Part shown: positions 45,591-53,376 of the stretch, one piece after another
Layout of the letters: each line of letters starts with the position of its first letter
Position numbering within the stretch: position 1 is the stretch's first letter
NCBI GenBank assembly: GCA_947495135.1
Contig: CANLXN010000008.1
Span: 152,596 to 216,595 of the forward strand
DNA length: 64,000 nt
DNA from: an uncultured Flavobacteriaceae bacterium
Lineage (GTDB): Bacteria > Bacteroidota > Bacteroidia > Flavobacteriales > Flavobacteriaceae
Reading direction: 5' to 3'
Made by a program: the position numbers and the translations under genes
The notes under the pieces: generated by a model
The model's input: the letters and a program-made list of their open reading frames with translations, nothing else
Database searches by the model: none
What the model was told of the DNA's origin: nothing

Positions 45591-46478
45591 ATGACCGGAA
45601 ATAGTTTATCATATCAATTTAAAACGGCGAACATTCTTATAAAGATTATCGCCATCAATGTACTGGTTTTTCTGGCAGTTATGTTGCTTTCGTTTTTTAT
45701 GCAAACAGAAGCTTCCTCGTTAACACGATGGTTTGTTTTACCAGACGCTATTGGCGAAATTTTATTACAACCCTGGTCTTTTATCACTTATAGCTTTTTG
45801 CACTTTGGTTTTGGACATATTTTTTGGAACATGGTGGTGTTGTATATGTTTGGTAAGATTGTGCTCAACCTTTTCAATGAAAGACGTTTTCTTACGATCT
45901 ATCTTTTAGGAGCCATTTTCGGTGGTCTTCTATATGTTGCGGCCTATAATTTCTTTTCGGTATTTGCAGAAACCGCGGCCTATTTAATTGGAGCTTCTGC
46001 GTCGGTACGGGCTATTATGATTTTTATTGCGGCTTATTCGCCAAATACGGAGATTCGGATCTTTATCATTTCTGTTAAGCTATGGCATATAGGAGTTTTA
46101 GTTTTGGTTATGGACCTTGTGCAATTGGCTTCTGGTAATAATGCAGGTGGTATGTTGGCACATTTAGGGGGAGCTTTGTTTGGCTATGTCTATGCGCGAC
46201 AACTCATAAAAGGACGGGATATCGGTCTATGGTTCGAAAAAATAATGGATGGAGTTGCTGGAATGTTTAAAACTAGAAAGCAGAAACCGTTTAAAAAAGT
46301 ACATAGAAACAAGGCAACACAATCCAAAGACAAGCGTTCTAGTTCTAAGGTAAACGAAAGTAAAAGCGACCATCAGAAGAAGATAGATGCTATTTTAGAC
46401 AAGATAGGTAAGAGTGGATACGAGAGCCTTACCAAAGGAGAGAAGGACTTTTTATTTAAGTCTGGAGAGAATAACTAA
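45591..46478 (+). CDS. Rhomboid-family intramembrane serine protease (second copy, with C-terminal tail)
   Basis: A 295-residue paralogue: HFGFGHIFWNMVVLYMFG (71-88), catalytic S136 in GASASVRAI (134-142) and H191 in AHLGGALFGY. The normal GxSG is GASA here, so the last Gly is replaced while the Ser remains. A cytoplasmic basic tail (about 208-295) ends with KIDAILDKIGKSGYESLTKGE, which I recognise as a DUF6576-like tail in Flavobacteria. ATG at 45591 preferred over 45579, which overlaps the previous gene by 10 nt. Confidence 0.88.
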   Translation: MTGNSLSYQFKTANILIKIIAINVLVFLAVMLLSFFMQTEASSLTRWFVLPDAIGEILLQPWSFITYSFLHFGFGHIFWNMVVLYMFGKIVLNLFNERRFLTIYLLGAIFGGLLYVAAYNFFSVFAETAAYLIGASASVRAIMIFIAAYSPNTEIRIFIISVKLWHIGVLVLVMDLVQLASGNNAGGMLAHLGGALFGYVYARQLIKGRDIGLWFEKIMDGVAGMFKTRKQKPFKKVHRNKATQSKDKRSSSKVNESKSDHQKKIDAILDKIGKSGYESLTKGEKDFLFKSGENN

Positions 46479-46495
46479 CCAATATTACCACTACA

Positions 46496-47521
46496 TTGAA
46501 GAAACTCAAATTTTTTGGGAAATTATTCTATTTGGTCAACGCGCTGGTGGCCATATTGTTAGTAGTGTCTTTTGTTCTGCCCTATTTGCCGCCTACTACT
46601 TTTCCAACACTATCGTTATTAAGCTTAGCAGTTTCTCCACTTATTTTAGTGAATTTCTTGTTTGGAATCTATTGGTTGATACGAATGAAGCGGCAGTTTT
46701 TGGTTTCGTTTTTGGTGTTGGTTATTGCATATTTTCATTTCAATCCGTTTTTTCTTATTTCTTCGGAAGGAGATCCAGCAGATTATAATAGTACTCTAAG
46801 TGTATTGTCCTACAATGTAAGGTTATTCAATGCCTACGAAAAGAATCCTGAAGCCGAAAATGTAGGTAAGCAACTTTCAGAATTACTTCAAACCGAAAAT
46901 CCTGATGTAATTGCTATTCAGGAATATTATAGCGAGCATCCTGGAGATTTTTCTACTTATCCTTATAAGTTTATCCATTTTAAAGGGGAGTCGTATAAAT
47001 TGGGTCATGCCATTTTCTCAAAGTATCCATTAATAAATAGAGGAAGTTTCGATTTTGAAGATTCTTACAACAATACTATTTATGCAGACGTGCTGGTGGG
47101 GTCAGATACAATTCGTGTTTATAACCTTCACTTACAGTCGCACGGGATTCTGCCAAGTGTAGACTTTTTACAAAAAAATGGCACAGAAGGTATTAAGAAA
47201 CGGATGTCGGTCAAATTTGTCCAGCAAGAAGAACAGGTGAAGCGTATTTTATATCACAAAGAACGGTCTCCCCATCCTACCATAATGGCGGGGGATTTTA
47301 ACAACACCTCTTTCTCTTATGTTTATCGGAAGTTGAAAAAAGATATGCAAGATGCCTTTCTTCAGAAGGGGAATGGTCTTGGAACCACCTATTCTTTCGA
47401 TTCGTATCCTATGCGAATCGATTTCATTCTAGCTTCAGAAAAACTGAATGTTGTTTCGTTTAAAACAATTAAAGAGAGCTTTTCAGACCATTATCCTGTG
47501 CGTACTATCTTAGGATGGTAA
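46496..47521 (+). CDS. Membrane-anchored endonuclease/exonuclease/phosphatase-family hydrolase
   Basis: A 341-residue protein with two or three N-terminal membrane helices (about 10-33, 36-60, 66-86) and a catalytic domain. Motifs of the EEP fold: LSYNVRLFNAYEKN, VIAIQEYY (metal Glu), IMAGDFNNTSFS (D-x-N), MRIDFILAS and SFSDHYPVR (D-H). Substrate could be nucleic acid, sphingomyelin-like lipid or phosphoinositol; not decided. The start is a TTG at 46496: a stop lies eight codons upstream (46472), no ATG exists between, and the signal/TM begins right after it. It is 17 bp behind the second rhomboid and ends the operon. Confidence 0.88.
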   Translation: MKKLKFFGKLFYLVNALVAILLVVSFVLPYLPPTTFPTLSLLSLAVSPLILVNFLFGIYWLIRMKRQFLVSFLVLVIAYFHFNPFFLISSEGDPADYNSTLSVLSYNVRLFNAYEKNPEAENVGKQLSELLQTENPDVIAIQEYYSEHPGDFSTYPYKFIHFKGESYKLGHAIFSKYPLINRGSFDFEDSYNNTIYADVLVGSDTIRVYNLHLQSHGILPSVDFLQKNGTEGIKKRMSVKFVQQEEQVKRILYHKERSPHPTIMAGDFNNTSFSYVYRKLKKDMQDAFLQKGNGLGTTYSFDSYPMRIDFILASEKLNVVSFKTIKESFSDHYPVRTILGW

Positions 47522-47549
47522 CCTTATTTGGTTTGGAAATTGACTGTTT

Positions 47550-48173
47550 TTAGAAAATGAAATTTTGTTCCTCCAAATAGCTCAAAGCATTGGTGCCTTC
47601 ATTGAACAATAGGTCTAGAACCGAAAGATTAGGTAGAAAGCCATGATTGGCTTCTAAGACCTGTGTGTAAGGCGTAAAAGTGAAGTTTTTACTTTTCTTT
47701 ACATCAATCAAGTACCGTAAATCTTTGATTAGTGGTTCTTTCATATATTCCCTAGAAAGTTCCACTTCCACTTCAATCTGCAAGAGTTCGCATAGAATGG
47801 TAAAGATATTGAGGTTGTGATCCATCAAATTATGCACGGGTGTCTTAAAAAGCGAGACTAGGTCATCTTCATAAAACTCGAAATAAGGAGAAGTGCGATA
47901 GGCAGATTCTAGGGATTTCCAATGATGTGACTGCCAGGGGAAATCGTTTTCAATTTTAACCGATTTCGTTTGTTGACGGATCCCTTTTTTGGTGTGTTTG
48001 ATAGGTGTATTTAATAATAAAAGTCCGTTGGCATGGGCAATATATGCTCTATTGCGGTACGATTGTTTTTGGTAATTGTCTTCTACTTCAAAAACCACTT
48101 TTTTGCATCTAGCCACCGCTGCCATTTGCACAATGGAAGGGAAGTAGGCGGGATGCAACAGAATTTCTGTCAT
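47550..48173 (-). CDS. WbqC family protein
   Basis: A 207-residue cytosolic protein with HPAYFPSIVQMAAVARC at the start, a YRNRAYIAHANGLLLLNTPI segment and SHHWKSLESAYRTSPYFEFY. These match the WbqC family, linked by context to O-antigen or LPS modification but with no proven activity. It lies downstream of lepB in the parAB-dapB-lepB gene string, with a four-helix-bundle pseudogene between them. The gene on the other side (EEP hydrolase) is convergent. Confidence 0.88.
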   Translation of the reverse strand: MTEILLHPAYFPSIVQMAAVARCKKVVFEVEDNYQKQSYRNRAYIAHANGLLLLNTPIKHTKKGIRQQTKSVKIENDFPWQSHHWKSLESAYRTSPYFEFYEDDLVSLFKTPVHNLMDHNLNIFTILCELLQIEVEVELSREYMKEPLIKDLRYLIDVKKSKNFTFTPYTQVLEANHGFLPNLSVLDLLFNEGTNALSYLEEQNFIF

Positions 48174-48235
48174 TGTAAAGTAGTCTTTCGCTAAATTGAT
48201 GATGCGTTTATTTGGTTATTTGTTGAGTTGGGCAT

Positions 48236-48559
48236 TTAGAGGGCATTGAGTTTATTGGTTATTTTTTCAATTCGCATGCTTAGATTTAGATATGAATTTT
48301 AACTCATAATAAATAATTGATTAAGAACTGCAACGGTCGAACTATATGCAATTACAGAGAAGTGTGCCTGGTCTTTACCACTTTTCCTACTTGATCCTTT
48401 GGCTATATTTGAAGCAATGGAAACAAACGCACGCCTCAATTTGGAAGTCAGCCCAAATTTCTCTTCAGAGGGAAATGCTTTCGTAATACTGTATATCTGT
48501 TTAGTTAACTCTTTTGCGTCTTTCCAGACATCTAATTTTTCAAATGAATATATGTACAT
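48236..48559 (-). pseudogene. Four-helix-bundle (23S rRNA intervening-sequence-type) protein gene, broken
   Basis: The minus strand encodes 86 residues of a four-helix-bundle protein (SFEKLDVWKDAKELTKQIY ... SNIAKGSSRKSGK), which normally runs to about 115-120 residues. The frame stops at TAA (48299-48301). Reading past this stop in the same frame gives NSYLNLSMRIEKITNKLNAL and then a stop at 48236, which looks like the normal C-terminal helix. In another frame the bases just before it read YELKFIS, the usual middle of that region. So the original coding is split by two small deletions, and the gene is probably non-functional or gives a shortened protein. It lies between wbqC and lepB. Confidence 0.7.
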
Positions 48560-48590
48560 GAGATCAAATCAACAAATCAACGAATTAACA

Positions 48591-50213
48591 TTATTTACTC
48601 GCCTTCTGTTTTTTCTTTTTTCTGAAAAAGTTAAAAACAAACCAAGCCGCCAGTATTATTAGAAAGTACTTGAGATAGGAAACGGGTTGTCCGTCACCGC
48701 CAACGGTTGTAAACATTCGCTCCCATCTTATTTTCCCATCGAACCAACCTTTATTTTGATCCAGACTCAACCAAACAAATACTGGTTTACCTACCACGTG
48801 GTTAAAGGGAACATAACCCCAGCTTCGTGCATCTTGGGAGTTACTTCTATTGTCTCCCATCATCCAGTAATAGTCCTTTTTAAAAGTGTAGTCGGTAATA
48901 GGTGCTCCATTGAGCAGTACCTGTGTTCCAGACTGGGTAATTTTATTTTCAATCCCAATTTCGCTTCCTTCGTATACCTCAATGATTTTCTTATAAAAAG
49001 GAATACTTTTTTGATCAATCGCAACCGTAACACCTGCTTTAGGAATGTAAATGGGTCCAAAATGATCATTATTCCAAGGATACTGGCTGTCTTGTGGAAA
49101 AGCTCCCTTGTCTGCTTGACCAGGTTGAGAGGCCAGTCTTGTAATACTGATCAGGTCTGGAAGGTTTTTCATTTTTTGATAGGCCTCTTCAGTAAGATGA
49201 GCTACGTGCACCGGATAACCCGTTCCTTGTTGTAATCTAGGAACATAGATGTCTGAAACCTTATATCTATCGTAAATGATCGAGTTTGGAATACTTGTAT
49301 ATCTTCCCTGACCATCAATTTTAACCAACGCCTTTTTAGAAATTATTTCGTAGGCAAACTGTAATTTAGAGCGTTCTGGTAATACATTCTGCTTGCCGTT
49401 CACGTAGGCAAAACCATTCTTTATTTCAATAGAATCTCCAGGGATACCTATGCAACGCTTTACATAATTGGATTTTTTATCGATTGGCTTATACATATAG
49501 CCCGTTGGAGGCGGACCTATATCTTCATAATTGTCTACCGGCCAGCTAAATACTACGATGTCATTATTCTTTATGTCTTGAAATCCAGGAATTCTAAAAT
49601 AAGGAAACTCAAGTTCACTCGAATACGACTTAGCCTTCGTAAAAGGAATTCTATCGTGCACCATTGGTAAGGAAACGGCCGTGATAGGCGCGCGGGCTCC
49701 ATAATGAACCTTACTTACAAATAGATAATCTCCCACCAGCAATGTTTTTTCAAGCGAAGAGGAAGGAATGGTAAACGGTTGCATAAAATAAGTATGCACC
49801 AAAGTAGCCGCAACTACTGCAAATAGAATAGAACTCGTCCATTCTCCGGCAGAAGTTTTTGGCTTCAAGTCTCTATCTTCAATGTAGGTAAGCTTTTGAG
49901 TATAGTTAATATAGTAGATGTAAAACCCTAAAGTGAGGACAACTAAGAAGGTGTCTTTCTGACTGTTGTAACCATAACTGCGAATAGTTTCTACCCAAAC
50001 CACTGGAATCATAATAAGATTCACTACTGGGATAAATAGCAAGATCACATACCACCACGGCCTGTTGATGATTTTCATCAGTACAACAGCATTGTAAATA
50101 GGTACTCCAGCTTCCCATGCTTTTCTTCCCGCGGCTACATATAATTTCCAGGTACCCAAAAAGTGAATTACCTGTATAATGAGCACTAAGATTAACCAAC
50201 CTGTCCAAGTCAT
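48591..50213 (-). CDS. lepB: Signal peptidase I with N-terminal membrane extension
   Basis: A 540-residue membrane protease that removes signal peptides. The N-terminal part (about 1-115) holds three hydrophobic helices of a DUF5684-like extension, then a TM near 127-145 and the catalytic domain. The active-site Ser is S153 in PFTIPSSSLEKT, replacing the usual P-T-G-S-M-E-P-T; the Lys is K252 in NYVKRCIGIPGD. A long insertion (about 290-440) separates boxes D and E, and the last box YYWMMGDNRSNSQDARSWG is intact. A C-terminal TM follows (about 515-532). Large forms like this are normal in Bacteroidota. It lies 77 bp after dapB. Confidence 0.93.
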   Translation of the reverse strand: MTWTGWLILVLIIQVIHFLGTWKLYVAAGRKAWEAGVPIYNAVVLMKIINRPWWYVILLFIPVVNLIMIPVVWVETIRSYGYNSQKDTFLVVLTLGFYIYYINYTQKLTYIEDRDLKPKTSAGEWTSSILFAVVAATLVHTYFMQPFTIPSSSLEKTLLVGDYLFVSKVHYGARAPITAVSLPMVHDRIPFTKAKSYSSELEFPYFRIPGFQDIKNNDIVVFSWPVDNYEDIGPPPTGYMYKPIDKKSNYVKRCIGIPGDSIEIKNGFAYVNGKQNVLPERSKLQFAYEIISKKALVKIDGQGRYTSIPNSIIYDRYKVSDIYVPRLQQGTGYPVHVAHLTEEAYQKMKNLPDLISITRLASQPGQADKGAFPQDSQYPWNNDHFGPIYIPKAGVTVAIDQKSIPFYKKIIEVYEGSEIGIENKITQSGTQVLLNGAPITDYTFKKDYYWMMGDNRSNSQDARSWGYVPFNHVVGKPVFVWLSLDQNKGWFDGKIRWERMFTTVGGDGQPVSYLKYFLIILAAWFVFNFFRKKKKQKASK

Positions 50214-50290
50214 TTTCTATAATTTTATTAATGGAGAATTACCTCCAATCCCTAAAAGGGAAGTTTTACATATTTTAATTGCCTCTTCAG

Positions 50291-50998
50291 TTATAGCTTG
50301 TCAAATCCAAGGACATCTTTCATCGAATATACTCCTTTCTTACCTATGAGCCATTCCGCGGCAAGAATTGCACCTTTTGCAAAACCGTCTCGAGTATAGG
50401 CCTCATGCTTAATTGTGATATTATCGATATCCGAATCATATTTAACTATATGAGTTCCTTTTACGTCTTCTATGCGTTCAGCTGAAATATTCAAGTGGCT
50501 AGGGTCCTCACTATCCAAAACCCATTTCTCTTTTTCAGAGTACGCTAAAACCCCCTCTGCAATAGTGATGGCTGTTCCGCTGGGAGCATCCAACTTTTGC
50601 TGGTGGTGAATTTCAGTAACATCTACGTCATATTCTTTCCATGGCTGCATTAATTTTGCCAACTGTTCGTTCAATTGAAAGAAGAGGTTCACTCCAATGC
50701 TGAAGTTGGACGCATAGATGAAGCTTCCGTTACGGGTTTCACATATATTTAGCAGTTCGTTGTAATGAGCAAGCCAACCAGTAGTCCCGCTTACAACAGG
50801 AAGTTCATGGTCAAAACATTTTTTAATATTTGCTACGGCAGCTGCAGGAACCGAAAATTCGATCGCCACTTCGGCTTCATTTATATCGCCTTCTTCATTA
50901 TTTTGAGAAGAAGTATAAACCACATGGTGCCCTGCTTCGATCGCTAGGCGCTCAATGGTCTTACCCATTTTTCCGTATCCAAGCAATGCTATTTTCAT
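50291..50998 (-). CDS. dapB: 4-hydroxy-tetrahydrodipicolinate reductase
   Basis: Reduces the DapA product with NAD(P)H in the diaminopimelate/lysine route needed for peptidoglycan. 235 residues; the nucleotide-binding GYGKMGKTIE (7-16) and catalytic EIHHQQKLDAPSGTA (about 133-147; H-H and K-x-D-x-P-S-G-T) are visible, with GTTGW (about 75-79) for the cofactor. It is a little shorter than the E. coli enzyme, as in other Bacteroidota. Its ATG overlaps the DUF5683 stop by four bases (ATGA), so they are translationally coupled. Confidence 0.95.
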   Translation of the reverse strand: MKIALLGYGKMGKTIERLAIEAGHHVVYTSSQNNEEGDINEAEVAIEFSVPAAAVANIKKCFDHELPVVSGTTGWLAHYNELLNICETRNGSFIYASNFSIGVNLFFQLNEQLAKLMQPWKEYDVDVTEIHHQQKLDAPSGTAITIAEGVLAYSEKEKWVLDSEDPSHLNISAERIEDVKGTHIVKYDSDIDNITIKHEAYTRDGFAKGAILAAEWLIGKKGVYSMKDVLGFDKL

Positions 50999-51570
50999 TT
51001 CAAATTAAATCTTAATGACAGTCCATAGTTAGAAGTATTACTGGTCCCGTCTGGAATGAAGTTAGGTGTGAGCGTGAGATCTTCACTAATATTAAATTGT
51101 CTTAGGTGGGCATCCACATTGGCATCAATTATATTAAGCATATAAAATACCAAGGAAACTATAATACTCACATCTCTATTCCTGCTTGCTGTCTTTTGGG
51201 CATCGATGAGGCGGTCTGTAGAAATCCCTTGAAACTCGTCGTCCTCAAAACCTGCAAGTCTTCTCTTAAAGGCGTTTCTAAACCGATTGTAATCTTTGGT
51301 ATTGGTAGAATAAAAATAGATTCCACTACCAATTCCTGCATATACCAAAGGTATTTTCCAGTATTTTTTGTTGTAAGCTTGTCCAAGTCCTGGGAGGACA
51401 GCCGAGTAAAAGGCCGCTCTGGAAGGAGCAAGCGGATCGTATCCATCCATTTGTTTAGTGGAATCTTTAACCACTAGAACTTTTTCCTGTTCTACAGTAA
51501 GGGTGTCCGAAGTTTGAGCGATTAGCGTGCAACCTAAGAGAAAGAAAATATATAAAAGCTTATTTTTCAC
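50995..51570 (-). CDS. DUF5683 family exported protein
   Basis: A 191-residue protein with a signal peptide (about 1-18, ends LIAQ), then a conserved region SRAAFYSAVLPGLGQAYNKKYWKIP (about 49-73) with one or two membrane-spanning segments (VYAGIGSGIYFYS; VSIIVSLVFYMLNII). The C terminus is beta-rich and ends LSLRFNLK, like an outer-membrane or barrel-edge strand. Function unknown; I know it as DUF5683, regularly placed between parB and dapB. The start is GTG at 51570, which overlaps the parB stop by 11 nt and precedes a good signal peptide. Confidence 0.85.
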   Translation of the reverse strand: MKNKLLYIFFLLGCTLIAQTSDTLTVEQEKVLVVKDSTKQMDGYDPLAPSRAAFYSAVLPGLGQAYNKKYWKIPLVYAGIGSGIYFYSTNTKDYNRFRNAFKRRLAGFEDDEFQGISTDRLIDAQKTASRNRDVSIIVSLVFYMLNIIDANVDAHLRQFNISEDLTLTPNFIPDGTSNTSNYGLSLRFNLK

Positions 51571-52459
51571 TTTTAATGAGGTTCAAAATACGTTGGAAGT
51601 CTGCTTCGTCCTTAAAAGGAATCGTGAATTGTCCTTTGCCCGTTTTGTTGGCTTTTACGACAACTTTTGTGTCTAGTAGGTCGGATAATTCACGTCCGCC
51701 CTTATTCACAAAATGTGGGACTTTTTTTGTTGTTGTTTCCTTTTCTGGGGTTGGATTCTTAAACTTACGAACCAGCGCTTCCGTATCTCTTACTGAAAGA
51801 GAACCTGCCAGAATCTGTTCATAAATATCCAGTTGATCATTGATGTTGTCAATATTGATCAACGCTCTACCATGTCCCATAGAAATAAAACCATCACGCA
51901 TTCCAGTTTGAACAATAGGGTCTAACTTAAGAAGACGCAGATAATTGGTTACCGTAGAGCGGTTTTTTCCAACGCGATCACTCAATTCTTCTTGAGTTAC
52001 CTTGATTTCCTCAATAAGACGCTGATACGAAAGTGCGATTTCAATAGGATCTAAATCTTGTCTTTGAATATTCTCAACCAGAGCCATTTCGAGGGACTCT
52101 TGGTCGTTCGCAATTCGAATATAAGCTGGGATGGTCTCTAATCCTATAAGTTTGGACGCGCGAAAGCGTCGTTCTCCACTTACTAGTTGATAGTTATTAA
52201 AGCTAAGTTTTCGAACTGTTATGGGTTGTATAACCCCTAATTCTCTAATAGAAGAAGCTAATTCACGAAGTGTTTCTTCGTTAAAACTAGTTCGAGGTTG
52301 AAATGGGTTCATTTCAATAGCCCCCAATTCTAGTTCGACAATACTTCCAACTACTTTATCAGCATTCTTGTCCTCAACAGATTTTATATCGTTAGAAGGA
52401 TCTTTCAATAATGCTGAAAGTCCTCTTCCTAAAGCTTGTTTTTTTGTTGCTTTCGCCAT
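51560..52459 (-). CDS. parB: Chromosome partitioning protein ParB
   Basis: A 299-residue CTPase/DNA-binding protein that loads on parS and spreads to help segregate the chromosome. The N-terminal domain has NPFQPRTSFNEETLRELA and the signature ELVSGERRFRASKLIG; the central HTH includes VTQEELSDRVGKNRSTVTNYLRLLKL; a C-terminal dimerisation domain follows a linker (about 225-250, TPEKETTTKK). ATG at 52459 preferred; a GTG two codons earlier is possible. It is 30 bp after parA. No consensus parS with TGTTNCACGTGNAACA was found nearby by eye. Confidence 0.95.
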   Translation of the reverse strand: MAKATKKQALGRGLSALLKDPSNDIKSVEDKNADKVVGSIVELELGAIEMNPFQPRTSFNEETLRELASSIRELGVIQPITVRKLSFNNYQLVSGERRFRASKLIGLETIPAYIRIANDQESLEMALVENIQRQDLDPIEIALSYQRLIEEIKVTQEELSDRVGKNRSTVTNYLRLLKLDPIVQTGMRDGFISMGHGRALINIDNINDQLDIYEQILAGSLSVRDTEALVRKFKNPTPEKETTTKKVPHFVNKGGRELSDLLDTKVVVKANKTGKGQFTIPFKDEADFQRILNLIKSEK

Positions 52460-52489
52460 ATTCACTGCCCGTTTATGCGGATCACTAAT

Positions 52490-53254
52490 TTAACTGTTTT
52501 TCTCAATGAGTTCGTTCGCCAAACTTAAGTAATTATTGGCACCTTTACTACCAGCATCATAACTAATAATGCTTTCGCCATAGCTAGGAGCTTCACTTAA
52601 CCTAACATTTCTTTGAATAATGGTTTCAAATACCATCTCGTCAAAGTGTTTTTTTACTTCTTCTACCACTTGGTTGGATAGTCTTAAGCGCGAATCGTAC
52701 ATGGTAAGTAAGAGTCCTTCAATATCCAACTGTGGATTATGTATTTTTTGAACGCTTTTAATGGTGTTTAAAAGTTTTCCCAAACCTTCCAAAGCAAAAT
52801 ATTCACACTGAATAGGAATCATAACCGAATCTGCAGCCGTTAACGCGTTTAAGGTTAGTAGCCCTAATGAGGGTGCACAATCAATTAAAATATAGTCGTA
52901 AGATTCTTTTAGATGCGTGATCGCTTTCTTTAACATCGATTCGCGTTCTTCCTTGTCTACCAATTCAATTTCAATGGCTACTAGGTCAATATGAGCCGGA
53001 ATTAAATCCAGATTAGGTGAATCTGTGGAAATAATTGCATCCTCGGCCGAAATGGTATGCTCCAGCAATTGATATGTCCCTTTTTCCACACTATCGACAT
53101 CGATTCCAAGACCCGAAGTCGCATTGGCTTGAGGGTCTGCATCAATTAGTAGGATTTTTTTCTCCAGCACTCCTAAAGAGGCAGCCAGATTAACAGAGGT
53201 AGTCGTTTTTCCAACTCCTCCTTTTTGGTTGGCAATAGCAATTATCTTACCCAT
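52490..53254 (-). CDS. parA: Chromosome partitioning ATPase ParA (Soj-like)
   Basis: A 254-residue deviant-Walker ATPase that forms a gradient on the nucleoid and moves ParB-parS. KGGVGKTT (10-17) includes the signature lysine of the ParA/MinD class, and DYILIDCAPSLGLLTLNAL holds Walker B. It has no N-terminal HTH, so it is the chromosomal Soj type. It is the first gene of parA-parB-DUF5683-dapB-lepB. A minus-strand TATTTTTA (53278-53285) is one base off the -7 consensus and 23 nt upstream. Confidence 0.96.
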   Translation of the reverse strand: MGKIIAIANQKGGVGKTTTSVNLAASLGVLEKKILLIDADPQANATSGLGIDVDSVEKGTYQLLEHTISAEDAIISTDSPNLDLIPAHIDLVAIEIELVDKEERESMLKKAITHLKESYDYILIDCAPSLGLLTLNALTAADSVMIPIQCEYFALEGLGKLLNTIKSVQKIHNPQLDIEGLLLTMYDSRLRLSNQVVEEVKKHFDEMVFETIIQRNVRLSEAPSYGESIISYDAGSKGANNYLSLANELIEKNS

Positions 53255-53376
53255 TAAATATTGGTGGTTTTGAGAGCTAAAAATACGATTAATTATGGGG
53301 ATAGAAAATACATTTTGTTAACACTAAGTGAACAATTCATTTTAAGATTCTCGAACTCAATTGTAGAGCGTTGGAA

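Noticed and set aside
48790..48800. Palindrome ACCACGTGGT (and CACGTG near 18590) as a ParB parS site near parAB
   Set aside because: Only the 10-bp core is symmetric, flanks do not extend to the parS consensus, and the bases encode H-V-V of lepB (or part of the SpoU gene).
48687..49235. 182-codon plus-strand frame opposite lepB
   Set aside because: It is fully antisense to the signal peptidase catalytic domain, whose motifs are intact, and its translation has no recognisable domain.
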